A DNA stretch of 25,573 bases, from positions 1-25,573 of the forward strand of contig QHZK01000029.1 in the NCBI GenBank assembly GCA_003224635.1. Direction: 5' to 3'. Positions within the stretch are counted from its first letter, which is position 1; every line of letters starts with the position of its first letter. The translations under genes and the position numbers were made by a program. Below, piece after piece: positions 8,515-16,266 of the stretch. The notes beneath the pieces are model-generated. The model did not search any database. It was not told the origin of the DNA and saw only the letters and a program-made list of their open reading frames with translations. This stretch comes from Acidobacteriota bacterium. Its GTDB lineage: Bacteria > Acidobacteriota > Terriglobia > UBA7540.

Positions 8515-9345
8515 TCAAGGCTTTCGCAAAAAACCCTCGATCGCGTTCACCAGCCCCGTCATCGTCTCGTTCTCCTCGGTCGGACGCACGGAAACCTTCA
8601 CCTCGTAGCGGGCCAGCTCCATGGCCGTGACCGGTCCCACGGCGGCGACCGCGCCGAAGCTGTTCGCGGCTTCGACAAGCCGCTCTCGGAGCCCCAGCTT
8701 CTCCGCCGCATCCATCAGAATGCCGACCTGGGGCGGGGTCGTAAAGACCAGCCATCCGACTTCGCCCGCCAGCACTTTCTGAATGAAGGCGCCGATGTCA
8801 CTCAGGTCTTCAGGCAACCGGTAATGGTAGGGCGCGAACGCGTAAATCTCACCGCCACCGCGTTCGACAGCGTCGGTGAGCGTGGGACTGGAGTGGTCTC
8901 CCGCAAGCGCCACAGCTACACGCTTGCCTCGGACGTCCAGCCCTTCGACACGCTTCACCAAGCCCTCGGTCGTTGGAGGCTCAGCCAGGAAGGCGGGCGC
9001 GAGATTGTGGCGCTTCAGCGCGCCCTTGGACTTGGGACCGCGCGCGACCAGAGTCATGCGGCTTAGGGCCTCTTTCAGAGCCTCGCGGCGCCCCAGTTGC
9101 TCGGCTGCGTCGAATATGGCCTGGATGCCGATGCCGGTGTAGAAGATGGCGACCGCGAACTTGCCTTGCGTAGCCTCCTCGATGAACTTCCTCACCGGCT
9201 CCTCGGCACCGCGCGATTCCGGGAAGACGACGGGACAGGCAACCACTTCGGCCCCGCGAGCGGTAAACATGGCGGTGAACTCGCGCTGTCGCCGGGTCTC
9301 AAACAGTCCGACCGTAATGCCTTCGAACGGCTTCGCGTCTGTCAT
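8515..9345 (-). CDS. hemD: Uroporphyrinogen-III synthase
   Basis: 276-residue HemD-family protein, normal in length. The enzyme cyclises hydroxymethylbilane with inversion of ring D to give uroporphyrinogen III in haem and corrinoid synthesis. The two-lobed pattern is visible: an N-terminal ITVGLFETRRQREFTAMF lobe with VAIFYTGIGIQAIFDAA, a linker with VARGPKSKGAL, and a second lobe with GKRVAVALAG, WLVFTTPPQVGILMDAA and FGAVAAVGPVTAMELARYEV. The family is poorly conserved, so the call rests on order and spacing of these segments. A 7-mer array begins 4 nt upstream of its ATG and leaves no Shine-Dalgarno motif. No other haem gene is adjacent. It is probably read with the DinB-like gene upstream, through the array. 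The gene looks intact. Confidence 0.85.
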   Translation of the reverse strand: MTDAKPFEGITVGLFETRRQREFTAMFTARGAEVVACPVVFPESRGAEEPVRKFIEEATQGKFAVAIFYTGIGIQAIFDAAEQLGRREALKEALSRMTLVARGPKSKGALKRHNLAPAFLAEPPTTEGLVKRVEGLDVRGKRVAVALAGDHSSPTLTDAVERGGGEIYAFAPYHYRLPEDLSDIGAFIQKVLAGEVGWLVFTTPPQVGILMDAAEKLGLRERLVEAANSFGAVAAVGPVTAMELARYEVKVSVRPTEENETMTGLVNAIEGFLRKP

Positions 9346-9349
9346 GACG

Positions 9350-9528
9350 TCAGTTATCAGTTCTCAGTTGTCAGTTGTCAGTTCGCGGTTAAAAGCAGTC
9401 GACAGTCGAAAGTCGAAAAGTTGAAAGTCGAAGGCGAACGGTCAAAGAGTTGGTTTGACTTTCAACTTTCGACCGTCGACTCTCGACTTCCTTGAACTGA
9501 GAACTGACAACTGAAAACTGAGAACTCA
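9350..9528. repeat. Nested inverted 7-mer array (TCAGTTN and TCGAAAG families)
   Basis: The left outer arm has five 7-mers TCAGTTN (9350-9384). The right outer arm has five complementary units NAACTGA or NAACTCA (9494-9528). Inside lies a second pair of arms built on TCGAAAG/TTGAAAG (about 9396-9433) and its complement CTTTCGA/CTTTCAA (about 9457-9490), around a loop near 9434-9456. The whole could fold into one long imperfect hairpin. It fills the gap between the DinB-like gene, whose TGA stop is the last unit (9526-9528), and hemD, whose ATG is 4 nt away. It resembles the short tandem heptamer repeats described in cyanobacteria. Confidence 0.88.
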
Positions 9529-10107
9529 CTGTTTCCATGCGCCGAGCAGCCGGCGGACGGCTACGATTTGTCCCAGGTGATACGCATTGTGGTCCGCAAC
9601 GAGCAGCGCCTCGCGCAGGATGGTCTGGCCGTCACCGTGCGGTATGCGCGCCAACAAGTCTGTCGACGGATCGGTCACCATCTCCTGCATGGCTTTGAGG
9701 TCCGCGCGAAACATCTTGACGCTCTGCTCCCACGCTGCATCGTCGGGAGGCGCGTCACCCTGCGGCCAATAGCCGTCAGTCCATTCGGGCGACACGTGCT
9801 TTGGATTGCGGCTGAACTCGAGGATGTCCCACTGGGCGATCCGCATGTGCTCGAGCAGCCGCCAGACGGAATACGGCAGCGCGGGTGGTTTGGCGCCGCG
9901 GAGCTCGGCGGGCAAGCCGCCGACGGCCTGGTCGAACTCCACGTGCGCATTGCCGCCTCGCAACAAATCGACGAGGTGACGCCGGAGAGCCCGGCCTCCG
10001 CGCGACGCGGCTGTGCTCGAACGCCCTGCGGGTCGCGCCTTGGCTCGCCCTCCGCCCTTTTTCGCGCCTCCTCGACGTCCTCGAGCTTTCTCGGGTTTCT
10101 TGGCCAT
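9526..10107 (-). CDS. DinB-like four-helix-bundle protein with basic N-terminal tail
   Basis: 193-residue protein of the DinB/YfiT superfamily, metal-binding four-helix proteins that often act as thiol-dependent transferases. The metal-ligand pattern is present: a histidine in LLEHMRIAQWDILEF and the later DHNAYHLGQI motif (H-x3-H). The first 40 or so residues are unusual, a lysine/arginine/alanine/glycine-rich tail (KKPEKARGRRGGAKK and onward) like histone H1 or nucleoid-protein tails. ATG 10107 is chosen because AGGGAGG lies 9 nt upstream; an in-frame start at 10167 lacks this. Its stop codon falls in the 7-mer array. Substrate is unknown. It may be co-transcribed with the SDR gene upstream (about 210 nt gap) and hemD downstream. 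Confidence 0.85.
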   Translation of the reverse strand: MAKKPEKARGRRGGAKKGGGRAKARPAGRSSTAASRGGRALRRHLVDLLRGGNAHVEFDQAVGGLPAELRGAKPPALPYSVWRLLEHMRIAQWDILEFSRNPKHVSPEWTDGYWPQGDAPPDDAAWEQSVKMFRADLKAMQEMVTDPSTDLLARIPHGDGQTILREALLVADHNAYHLGQIVAVRRLLGAWKQ

Positions 10108-10319
10108 GCGGCGATTCCTCCCTGCGCCTCGCGCTTTCGACCGTGAGGTCCTTGCCGGCGATTGCAAAGTGTCACGACGACTTCTTCGTCACGCAATTTC
10201 GCAACTCTCGATAATTGCGAACAAGAATTCCTGAGCGGAAATTATAGCCCCACCCAGACCGGCGGTAAATCCGGCTCGATTGTACTGTATGGCGGCGCTC
10301 AAGAGTACGACGGGTCAGC

Positions 10320-11285
10320 CTACAATCTTCGGGCGGCGGCGAAAGTCTCCAGCGCCTGGCGCGAGGTGTGCCGCGGCGTGTATCCGAATACCGTTTTCAG
10401 CCGCGTTGTGTCAGCCACCCACGGGTAGCGAATCATGTCGAGGATCCCCGAGGGGAAGGGTGCGAGGCCGAGGGCCCACAGCAGGCCCGTGCCGGCGTAA
10501 AGCAGCGGCGCTGGAACCGGCAGCGGGCTCTTGCCCATGATCCGGGCGAGTTCGGTAAGCCGCACCGCTCCTTCGCCCCCGCAATTGAAAACTCCGCGCG
10601 CCTCAGACTTCACCGCCCGGTAGAGTATCTCGCTGATGTCCTCCTCGGAGAGAAACTGTAGGGGTGGGTCGGCGCCGCCCACCTGGAACATCCAGGGGAA
10701 CGAGTGCCAGGGCCACTCCGTCATCTTCGAAACGATGTTCTGCGTGTGGGCTCCAACCACGATCGACCCTCTCAAGATGATGACCTGGATTTCGGGATGC
10801 TGCTTCATAAATTCCTGCGCCATCCGGTCCACTTCGGCCTTGTGCTTGGAATAGAGATAGCGGGGCGTGCCAGAGATGGGCGTCTCCTCGCCGATCGGCG
10901 CCTCGGTGTTCGAGGCATTGACGTAAGCGGTCGTGCTGCCCGTGTAGACGACGCGCTTCACGCCCGCAGCCGCAGCGGCGCGAAAGAAATTCTCAGAGCC
11001 TTCGACGTCCACTTGCCGGTGGCGTTTCGCGTCGTGGATGGGATTGAACTGCCAGGCCAGGTGGAAGGCCGCGTTGATGTCGCGGGAGCGGAAATAGTCG
11101 CGAAGCTCGCCCCACGGTGCCGTCATGTCGTAGCGCAGAAACAGAGCCGGACAGGCGACCTCGGGCTGGCGTGGCCGGATGTCCAGCCCCAGGATGAACT
11201 CGACGTCGGGGTAGGAGCCGAGCCGGGCGATCAGTTGTTGCGCAAGATAGCCGCTACTCCCCGTGATAGCTATTCTCAGTTTCAT
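10320..11285 (-). CDS. NAD-dependent epimerase/dehydratase (extended SDR)
   Basis: 321-residue extended short-chain dehydrogenase/reductase. The Rossmann motif GSSGYLA is at residues 9-15, the catalytic serine is in YTGSTTAY (S117) and the Y-x3-K pair is Y143/K147 in YLYSK. Middle segments FHLAWQFNP and VDVEGSENFFRAAAAAGVKR, and the C-terminal NCGGEGAVRLTELARIMG, fit sugar-nucleotide epimerases or related reductases. A hydrophobic piece (LLYAGTGLLWALGLAPFPSG) near residue 270 is common in one SDR subgroup. An upstream in-frame start at 11315 adds ten non-conserved residues, so ATG 11285 is preferred. It is divergent from the plus-strand jelly-roll gene, 69 nt away. Substrate cannot be read. 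Confidence 0.9.
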   Translation of the reverse strand: MKLRIAITGSSGYLAQQLIARLGSYPDVEFILGLDIRPRQPEVACPALFLRYDMTAPWGELRDYFRSRDINAAFHLAWQFNPIHDAKRHRQVDVEGSENFFRAAAAAGVKRVVYTGSTTAYVNASNTEAPIGEETPISGTPRYLYSKHKAEVDRMAQEFMKQHPEIQVIILRGSIVVGAHTQNIVSKMTEWPWHSFPWMFQVGGADPPLQFLSEEDISEILYRAVKSEARGVFNCGGEGAVRLTELARIMGKSPLPVPAPLLYAGTGLLWALGLAPFPSGILDMIRYPWVADTTRLKTVFGYTPRHTSRQALETFAAARRL

Positions 11286-11321
11286 CGACTCGGCATGAGA
11301 CGCAATGGGCACCAAACGCAG

Positions 11322-11327
11322 TATAAT
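11322..11327 (+). promoter_or_regulatory. Candidate -10 box (TATAAT) in divergent gap
   Basis: A perfect TATAAT lies in the 69-nt gap between the divergent SDR gene and the jelly-roll gene, 27 nt before ATG 11355. No good -35 hexamer is seen at 17 nt, so it is only a candidate. Confidence 0.35.
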
Positions 11328-11354
11328 ATGCTCAGGCAGAGTGGAGTTCCAGCC

Positions 11355-12179
11355 ATGAAGAACAATCGGAGGGACCGACCCACTAAAAATTCAGCCTGGA
11401 TCTTCTTATTCGGCCTGGCGGTGGTCACGACTTCAAGATTCGCGAGTCCGGTCCTCGCGTTTGGCGACGACTTCGAGGCCTTTGTGCGGGCCTGGCGCGC
11501 TCATGTTTTCGCCGTCTTCGAGCGGATTTCGTTTCACGACGACTTTGAGTCCGGAAATCTAAATTCCTGGCAGTTCCCTTACCCCGAAGACTGGGCCATT
11601 CTTTCCGAGAAAAGGGCCCAGCAAGGGTCCGAGAACGGCGCCCAAGGCGTAAATCACTATTTGCACATGAAGCGAAACCGCGAACCGGGAGTGCCGCGCC
11701 GTCCGCTGCAATTCGCGCTGCTGAAGAAGGCGAAAGTAGGAAGCTTCGACTTCCAGGCGCGGGTGCGTCGCGAGGGGAAGTCGATGATCGTGGTCTTCAA
11801 CTACGTGGACACGCTGCACTTCTATTACGCTCATCTCTCGGCCGACCGCGGCCAGCAGGATGCCGTCCACAACGGAATATTTATCGTCAACGGCGAGCCG
11901 CGGAAACGCATCGCCGGAATCGACGCGCCGCCCGCCTTGCCCGACCGGGAGTGGCGCCGCGTGCGTGTGGCCCGCAACGCGCGCGCGGGCACGATTCAGG
12001 TCTTCATGGACGACGCGCACGAGCCGCTGTTTTCCGCCGTGGACGATACCTTCACCTGCGGCCAGGTGGGAATTGGATCGTTTGACGAAACCGGAGACTT
12101 TGACGACGTGGTCCTCATCTCGGACGACGCCGGATGCCAGCCGGGTGCGACTCTCAGGCCTGCGAAGCACGGGAACTAG
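11355..12179 (+). CDS. Secreted concanavalin-like jelly-roll protein (DUF1080/LamG-like)
   Basis: 274-residue exported protein. A basic N-terminus and hydrophobic stretch (WIFLFGLAVVTTSRFASPVL) form a signal peptide ending near residue 36. The mature part begins ISFHDDFESGNLNSWQF and carries FDFQARVRREGKSMIVVFNY, LHFYYAHLSAD, WRRVRVARNARAGTIQVFMD and GQVGIGSFDETGDFDDVVL. These are the beta-strand signatures of the DUF1080/concanavalin A-like glucanase superfamily, which bind or cleave glycans. No catalytic glutamate pair could be placed, so binding is as likely as hydrolysis. ATG 11355 is chosen because the signal peptide starts there; the long upstream open frame is only the shadow of the SDR gene. 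A GGAG lies about 8 nt upstream. A palindromic repeat follows the stop. Confidence 0.85.
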   Translation: MKNNRRDRPTKNSAWIFLFGLAVVTTSRFASPVLAFGDDFEAFVRAWRAHVFAVFERISFHDDFESGNLNSWQFPYPEDWAILSEKRAQQGSENGAQGVNHYLHMKRNREPGVPRRPLQFALLKKAKVGSFDFQARVRREGKSMIVVFNYVDTLHFYYAHLSADRGQQDAVHNGIFIVNGEPRKRIAGIDAPPALPDREWRRVRVARNARAGTIQVFMDDAHEPLFSAVDDTFTCGQVGIGSFDETGDFDDVVLISDDAGCQPGATLRPAKHGN

Positions 12180-12207
12180 TGCGAATCGAGATGAGCAAAC
12201 ATAACGT

Positions 12208-12264
12208 CCGTCACGCGCCATGCTGAGCGAAAGCGAACGATCCCTCCGCCGCTCAGAATGACGG
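12208..12264. repeat. Imperfect palindromic extragenic repeat
   Basis: CCGTCACGCGCCATGCTGAGCG is matched at a distance by CGCTCAGAATGACGG, giving a stem-loop of about 57 nt between two plus-strand genes. The ATGCTGAGCG...CGCTCAGAATGACG pattern is a familiar dispersed element in acidobacterial genomes (from memory). It could serve as a transcription end. Confidence 0.6.
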
Positions 12265-12377
12265 TGGGCATGGCGTCTCAACTTTCGTCTGTGACGCGAT
12301 ACTTGCTGCATTTGCCTTGAAAATAGCCTTACAATGAAAGCTCGATTCGCCAAGACAATGCCGCCTGGAGGTCCATT

Positions 12378-13349
12378 ATGAACAAAGATCTTTCGCGCAG
12401 AAAGTTTCTGGAGCGGTTTGCGGCCGGCAGCGCAACCATCCCGCTCTTAAGGAGTGTGACCGGGGCCGCGCCCCGCGCTTTGCCGCACCGCGTTCTCGGC
12501 CGCACCGGGGCCAGCGTCTCGATCCTGGCCTTCGGCTGCGGCAGCCGGTTCTTGATGTACGCGGAGGAAGAGAAGGCGCTCGAAGCCCTCAACCGCGCTC
12601 TCGACCTTGGCATCACTTATCTCGACACGGCCTACGCCTACGGGGACGGCAAGAGCGAGGCACGGGTCGGCAAGGTGATGGCGGCGCGGCGCAAGGAAGT
12701 GTTTCTTGCCACCAAGATTCCCGACCGCAGCCGCGATGACTTCCTGCGGCGGCTCGAAGGCAGCCTGAAACGCCTCCAGACCGACCACGTGGACCTGGTC
12801 CACATCCACAGCCTGGGACACGCGGACGACCTCGCCAAGATCGAAGCTCCGGACGGCGCGGTCAAGGGGCTGCTGCAGGCCCGCAAGCAGAAGATGACGC
12901 GCTTCATCGGCATGACCAGCCACACCGACGGCGCGGTGATGGCGCAGGCCATCGAGCATCACGACCTGGACTGCGTGCAGATGGCGCTCAACGCCTCGCG
13001 CAACGGGCACTTCGAGGAACTGGCGCTGCCCGCCGCGCGCAAGAAGAACCTCGGCGTCATCGCCATGAAAGTGACCGGGCAGGAATTCCTGCTGGGGAGC
13101 GACCCGGGCAAGACCGACATCGACTCCTTGCTGCGTTACTCGCTCAGCTTGCCGGTGACCACGGCGGTGATCGGGATGCCGCGCGTCGAGTTCATCGAAC
13201 ACAATACGGACTTGGCGCGCAACTTTGCTCCACTCGGCGCGGACGATGTTGAGCGCCTGCGTCACGCCCTCGGTCCCTCACGCGAATTGTTGGAGCACAG
13301 GCTGGTCGGCCACCTCGACGGGCCCACCCGTCACGCCTTCTGGGCCTAG
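12378..13349 (+). CDS. Exported aldo/keto reductase (Tat signal)
   Basis: 323-residue aldo/keto reductase with a twin-arginine leader, SRRKFLERF (R7-R8), and a short hydrophobic stretch, so it is probably exported folded with its cofactor. The tetrad is present: D83 and Y88 in YLDTAYAYGD, K113 in LATKIP and H144 in DLVHIHS. The early LGRTGASVSILAFGCGSRF segment is standard for the family. It differs clearly from the cytoplasmic reductase at 5499-6470. ATG 12378 is the natural start of the Tat leader. Exported reductases of this type sit beside Gfo/Idh/MocA and DUF1080 proteins in sugar-oxidising clusters; here a DUF1080-like gene lies directly upstream. The substrate is unknown. The gap to the next gene is about 240 nt and appears non-coding. 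Confidence 0.92.
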   Translation: MNKDLSRRKFLERFAAGSATIPLLRSVTGAAPRALPHRVLGRTGASVSILAFGCGSRFLMYAEEEKALEALNRALDLGITYLDTAYAYGDGKSEARVGKVMAARRKEVFLATKIPDRSRDDFLRRLEGSLKRLQTDHVDLVHIHSLGHADDLAKIEAPDGAVKGLLQARKQKMTRFIGMTSHTDGAVMAQAIEHHDLDCVQMALNASRNGHFEELALPAARKKNLGVIAMKVTGQEFLLGSDPGKTDIDSLLRYSLSLPVTTAVIGMPRVEFIEHNTDLARNFAPLGADDVERLRHALGPSRELLEHRLVGHLDGPTRHAFWA

Positions 13350-13587
13350 CAGCCCGCGGTAACGCTGACCTTTAGGCGCGTGCCAGGTGATTATCACCGT
13401 ATGTTCACCACAGTGTGGCTTCCCGGTTTCACAGCACTTACTGCGGCTGCTACCTTAGGCGACGTTGGCCTCTAGAGCGCTTCAATTGCGCGGTCCCGTC
13501 ATCTGGCCAAAACCCGGCAACAAGAACGGCCGCATGAAAAGCGCAAACGGAAGAGAGTATTATCTGGAACAGCAAGGCGGAGGCAAT

Positions 13588-14202
13588 ATGCTGCTCACCA
13601 TTCGCATCCCTGAAGGCCAGGAAACGGTGCACTTGCCAGCGGGCACGCTGGCCTGGAGCGAGGAGGACTTCTTCCACTTCTGCCAGGCCAATCGCGAGCT
13701 GCGCATCGAACGCTCGGCGAAAGGAGAGATCATCGTGATGTCGCCCGCTGGAGGCTACTCCGGTTTTCAGAGCGGAAAGGTGTTCAGCCAACTGGAAGTG
13801 TGGGCCGGCCAAGACGGAACCGGAGTTGCTTTTGATTCCAGCACGGGGTTTCGTCTTCCTAACGGCGCCATGCGTTCGCCGGACGCCGCCTGGGTGCGCC
13901 TTTCACGGCTCGATGAATTGAGCCATCGAGAGAAGGAGCAGTTTATCCCGCTATGCCCGGATTTTGTGATTGAAGTCGGATCGCCCAGCGATGAAGTCTC
14001 GGACCTGCGCGAGAAGATGCAAGAGTACATGGATGCTGGCTTACGCCTCGGCTGGCTGGTCCTGCCAGCGTCAAAGGAAGTGGAAATCTACACCCCCACT
14101 GCCGAGGTCCAAATCCTCACCTCACCGGAAGCGGTGGCCGGCGATCCGGTTCTTCCAGGCTTCAGGCTGGAGCTGGCTCTCGTTTGGAACCCGCCATTCT
14201 AA
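13588..14202 (+). CDS. Uma2/DUF820 family PD-(D/E)XK nuclease-fold protein
   Basis: 204-residue DUF820 (Uma2) protein, a restriction-endonuclease-like fold of unknown role that is very abundant in cyanobacteria and common in some other phyla. The signature order is present: ELRIERSAKGEIIVMSPAGG, then STGFRLPNGAMRSPDAAWV with the active-site aspartate, DFVIEVGSPSDEVSDLREKM with the active-site glutamate, and YMDAGLRLGWLVLPASKEVE. ATG 13588 is preferred because GCGGAGG lies 4-5 nt upstream; the frame is open back to 13465 but those residues are not family-like. It is a lone gene, convergent with the polysaccharide deacetylase gene 82 nt away. No partner toxin or antitoxin is visible. The catalytic residues look intact. 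Confidence 0.9.
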   Translation: MLLTIRIPEGQETVHLPAGTLAWSEEDFFHFCQANRELRIERSAKGEIIVMSPAGGYSGFQSGKVFSQLEVWAGQDGTGVAFDSSTGFRLPNGAMRSPDAAWVRLSRLDELSHREKEQFIPLCPDFVIEVGSPSDEVSDLREKMQEYMDAGLRLGWLVLPASKEVEIYTPTAEVQILTSPEAVAGDPVLPGFRLELALVWNPPF

Positions 14203-14284
14203 CGTCTTGACTCATCACCGAGCACTAGGATCTGGACGGAAGCGGGCTATCCGGCGGGCGTCCGGGTACGGTCTTGCGGACTGG

Positions 14285-15802
14285 CTACTGAGTCCGACGC
14301 ATCTTGGCGGGCTTGAGCGTCCACGCCTGGAGCCGCGCGAGCTCCATCAGGTGCGGAGAATGGAAACCGGGCGGAAAGATGGGCCATTCCCACAAGGCCG
14401 ATGCGTCCTGAGCGACGTACTGCGCGGCTGCGAGTCGGGCCGGCGGAACGCTCACCGATTCGGGCGGCTCGCCCTTGAGCAGCAGCGTGCTCGTCACTCT
14501 GGCCAAGGCCACGAAGTAGCTCTCTGGAGGGACCGCGGCGCTGCCAAGCCAGACCTGGCCTGGAATCTGTCCCCTCGTTTCGAGGAATCCGCCGACGTCA
14601 AGCGCCGTACGCGAGAACTGGCTCCACGGTACGGTGATCTCCGCTTTGAGTTCCACGGCGGGCGAACCGGGGCCGTAAGGGGTGCTCTCGAGCAGAATGG
14701 GCTCGGACGCTTTCCTGCGGATCACGCCGGTCACAAATCTGTTCAACAACACAAAAATCTCGCTGGCCGACAGCGCGTAGTTCTCCCGGGCCTCGAAGGT
14801 CACCTCAGAGTCAACCTGCTTGGCGATGTCGCCCAGCTCCTGCATGGAAAAGACGCGTTGCTGCGCGGCGTCCCGGAACAAATCCAGCGCCTCGGAAGCG
14901 GTCACGAACTCGACGTGAGGGAAAGACTTCATATAGGTAACCAGTCCCTCGAAGTACTGGAAGGCTTTGTCGCTCTCTTCCGCAGTCTTCATCGGCGGGA
15001 GCTTCCAATCCTCGCGCGGTGGGTTCAGGCCGCGAGCGAAGTTCACCGCGTCCCAGAACTCCCGGTGGACAAGTTCACAAGGGTGAAAATACAGGCTGAT
15101 GATTCCGCCTTCGGGTCTCGAGCTCATGCCCGTATAAAACTGCTGGAATTTCGCCTTTGAGTCGGCGAGATTCGACCAGTCGTCCCTGGGACGGAGCTGG
15201 GGTCCTTCCTTGGTGTTAAAGATGTTGAGCAGACCTCCGTACCAGAAGGGCTTGCCCTCGAGCCCGACGTGAGGCGCTTCGTCCAGATACACCTTGACGC
15301 CCCAGTTCTTGAGCGCGCCGTAGGGCTGCGGGGCCCACGAACTGCCGGGCTGGCCGTAGCAGGTCGGCGCCTGTCCGAAAATGCGGCGCAGGTCGTCGTA
15401 ACCGGGGCGTTCGCGACGCGAGAACTCCTCGACGCCGCTTTCCCAGTCGAGCGCGGACTCGTATTCGGCCACGGTCGGGTGCTGGCTGTGCGTGTTCGAG
15501 TGATAACCGATTTCATGGTGCGCCAGCGCTCCAATCACGTCGCGTCGGCCGCGCCGCTCGAGCGTCCGCCCTTTTTCGCCCACCACCTTGAACGTCGCCC
15601 GGATGTCCTGCTGGGTAAGAAACAGGGCGATGCGCTTGGCCGCGTCGTCGCTCTGCGGCAGGATGTAGTCCTCGGTGTCAAACCAGAGGGCGATGTAGAC
15701 GCGACCCTCCTTCGGCCCCTCGGCTCCGAGCGGGCCCGCTCCCGCAATGAGAGCGCCCGCGAGGACCGCGCTCAGCAATGCTAATCCTGCCAGTCGCCTC
15801 AT
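14285..15802 (-). CDS. Exported polysaccharide deacetylase family protein
   Basis: 505-residue secreted protein with a NodB-like metal-dependent deacetylase domain. A signal peptide occupies the first 27 or so residues (RRLAGLALLSAVLAGALIAGAG). The first metal motif is ALWFDTEDY (D45), the second HSNTHSQHP (H101, H105), and SSWAPQPYGALKNWGVKVYL follows in the third position. Such enzymes remove N- or O-acetyl groups from peptidoglycan or exopolysaccharide. The C-terminal half (about 330-505) has beta-rich segments and no family I recognise, so the protein is longer than a bare NodB domain. ATG 15802 is chosen because AGGGGGTGA lies about 9 nt upstream; an in-frame start at 15907 overlaps the next gene. 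It is probably co-transcribed with the small gene upstream. Confidence 0.85.
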   Translation of the reverse strand: MRRLAGLALLSAVLAGALIAGAGPLGAEGPKEGRVYIALWFDTEDYILPQSDDAAKRIALFLTQQDIRATFKVVGEKGRTLERRGRRDVIGALAHHEIGYHSNTHSQHPTVAEYESALDWESGVEEFSRRERPGYDDLRRIFGQAPTCYGQPGSSWAPQPYGALKNWGVKVYLDEAPHVGLEGKPFWYGGLLNIFNTKEGPQLRPRDDWSNLADSKAKFQQFYTGMSSRPEGGIISLYFHPCELVHREFWDAVNFARGLNPPREDWKLPPMKTAEESDKAFQYFEGLVTYMKSFPHVEFVTASEALDLFRDAAQQRVFSMQELGDIAKQVDSEVTFEARENYALSASEIFVLLNRFVTGVIRRKASEPILLESTPYGPGSPAVELKAEITVPWSQFSRTALDVGGFLETRGQIPGQVWLGSAAVPPESYFVALARVTSTLLLKGEPPESVSVPPARLAAAQYVAQDASALWEWPIFPPGFHSPHLMELARLQAWTLKPAKMRRTQ

Positions 15803-15903
15803 CTGGACATCACCCCCTAGAGCCCGGCCGTCTCGACCCGTTCGGCGAGTTGCCCTGACCGTATCATGGAGCGAAGGTATCGTGGAACGGCGGGCCGAAA
15901 CCT

Positions 15904-16152
15904 TCAAGTTGTCTGCTTGAGCTTAAGACGGTTCTTATTCGCTTCGAGGTATGCCCGCAGGTCCTCGCCGGCATCGAGCAGCCGGATCCACTGTTCGTAA
16001 TAGAGCGTCACCGGAAAGCGCCCCAGTCCGTAGACGCTTACGCCCCCCTTGTCGCCGACCTTGAACTCCAGCTTCCCGCTTTTCTTCGCTCCAGCCTGCT
16101 TCTCGAGCTCGGCAATCCGGGCCATCAACTCTTCTTTGGTTGGCTCCGACAT
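15904..16152 (-). CDS. Small conserved hypothetical protein, 82 aa
   Basis: Short soluble protein without signal or membrane segment. Residues 4-20 form a charged amphipathic helix (KEELMARIAELEKQ). Then comes a compact segment, KLEFKVGDKGGVSVYGLGRF, followed by PVTLYYEQWIRLLDAGEDLR and a basic tail. I recall similar short proteins in acidobacterial and other environmental genomes, always without a function. ATG 16152 has GGAGAGGAGG about 8 nt upstream, one of the best ribosome sites here, so high expression is plausible. The gene starts about 100 nt before the deacetylase leader and may share its transcript. Function unknown. Confidence 0.75.
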   Translation of the reverse strand: MSEPTKEELMARIAELEKQAGAKKSGKLEFKVGDKGGVSVYGLGRFPVTLYYEQWIRLLDAGEDLRAYLEANKNRLKLKQTT

Positions 16153-16183
16153 CCGACAATCCTCCTCTCCGCCCTGATATCCC

Positions 16184-16233
16184 GTAGCGCCGACCTTTAG
16201 GTCGGCACGTGCCGGGCTGAAGCCCGGCGCTAC
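16184..16233. repeat. Double-hairpin extragenic repeat
   Basis: GCCGACC-TTTA-GGTCGGC (16189-16206) and GCCGGGCT-GA-AGCCCGGC (16211-16228) stand side by side. They are enclosed by GTAGCGC (16184-16190) and GCGCTAC (16227-16233), so alternative folds compete. The element lies between the frameshifted oxidoreductase and the small gene, on whose leader or terminator it could act. Confidence 0.75.
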
Positions 16234-16266
16234 ATCGCTGGCAGCCAGGCTGTCATACTCATCAGC

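Noticed and set aside
10192..10219. Inverted pair CGCAATT/AATTGCG as operator or terminator of the DinB-like gene
   Set aside because: Short arms with a 14-nt gap and no T-run; could be chance in a 210-nt gap.
13970..15160. 396-residue open frame on the plus strand
   Set aside because: It crosses the Uma2 gene end and lies antisense to the deacetylase; no family motif, biased composition.
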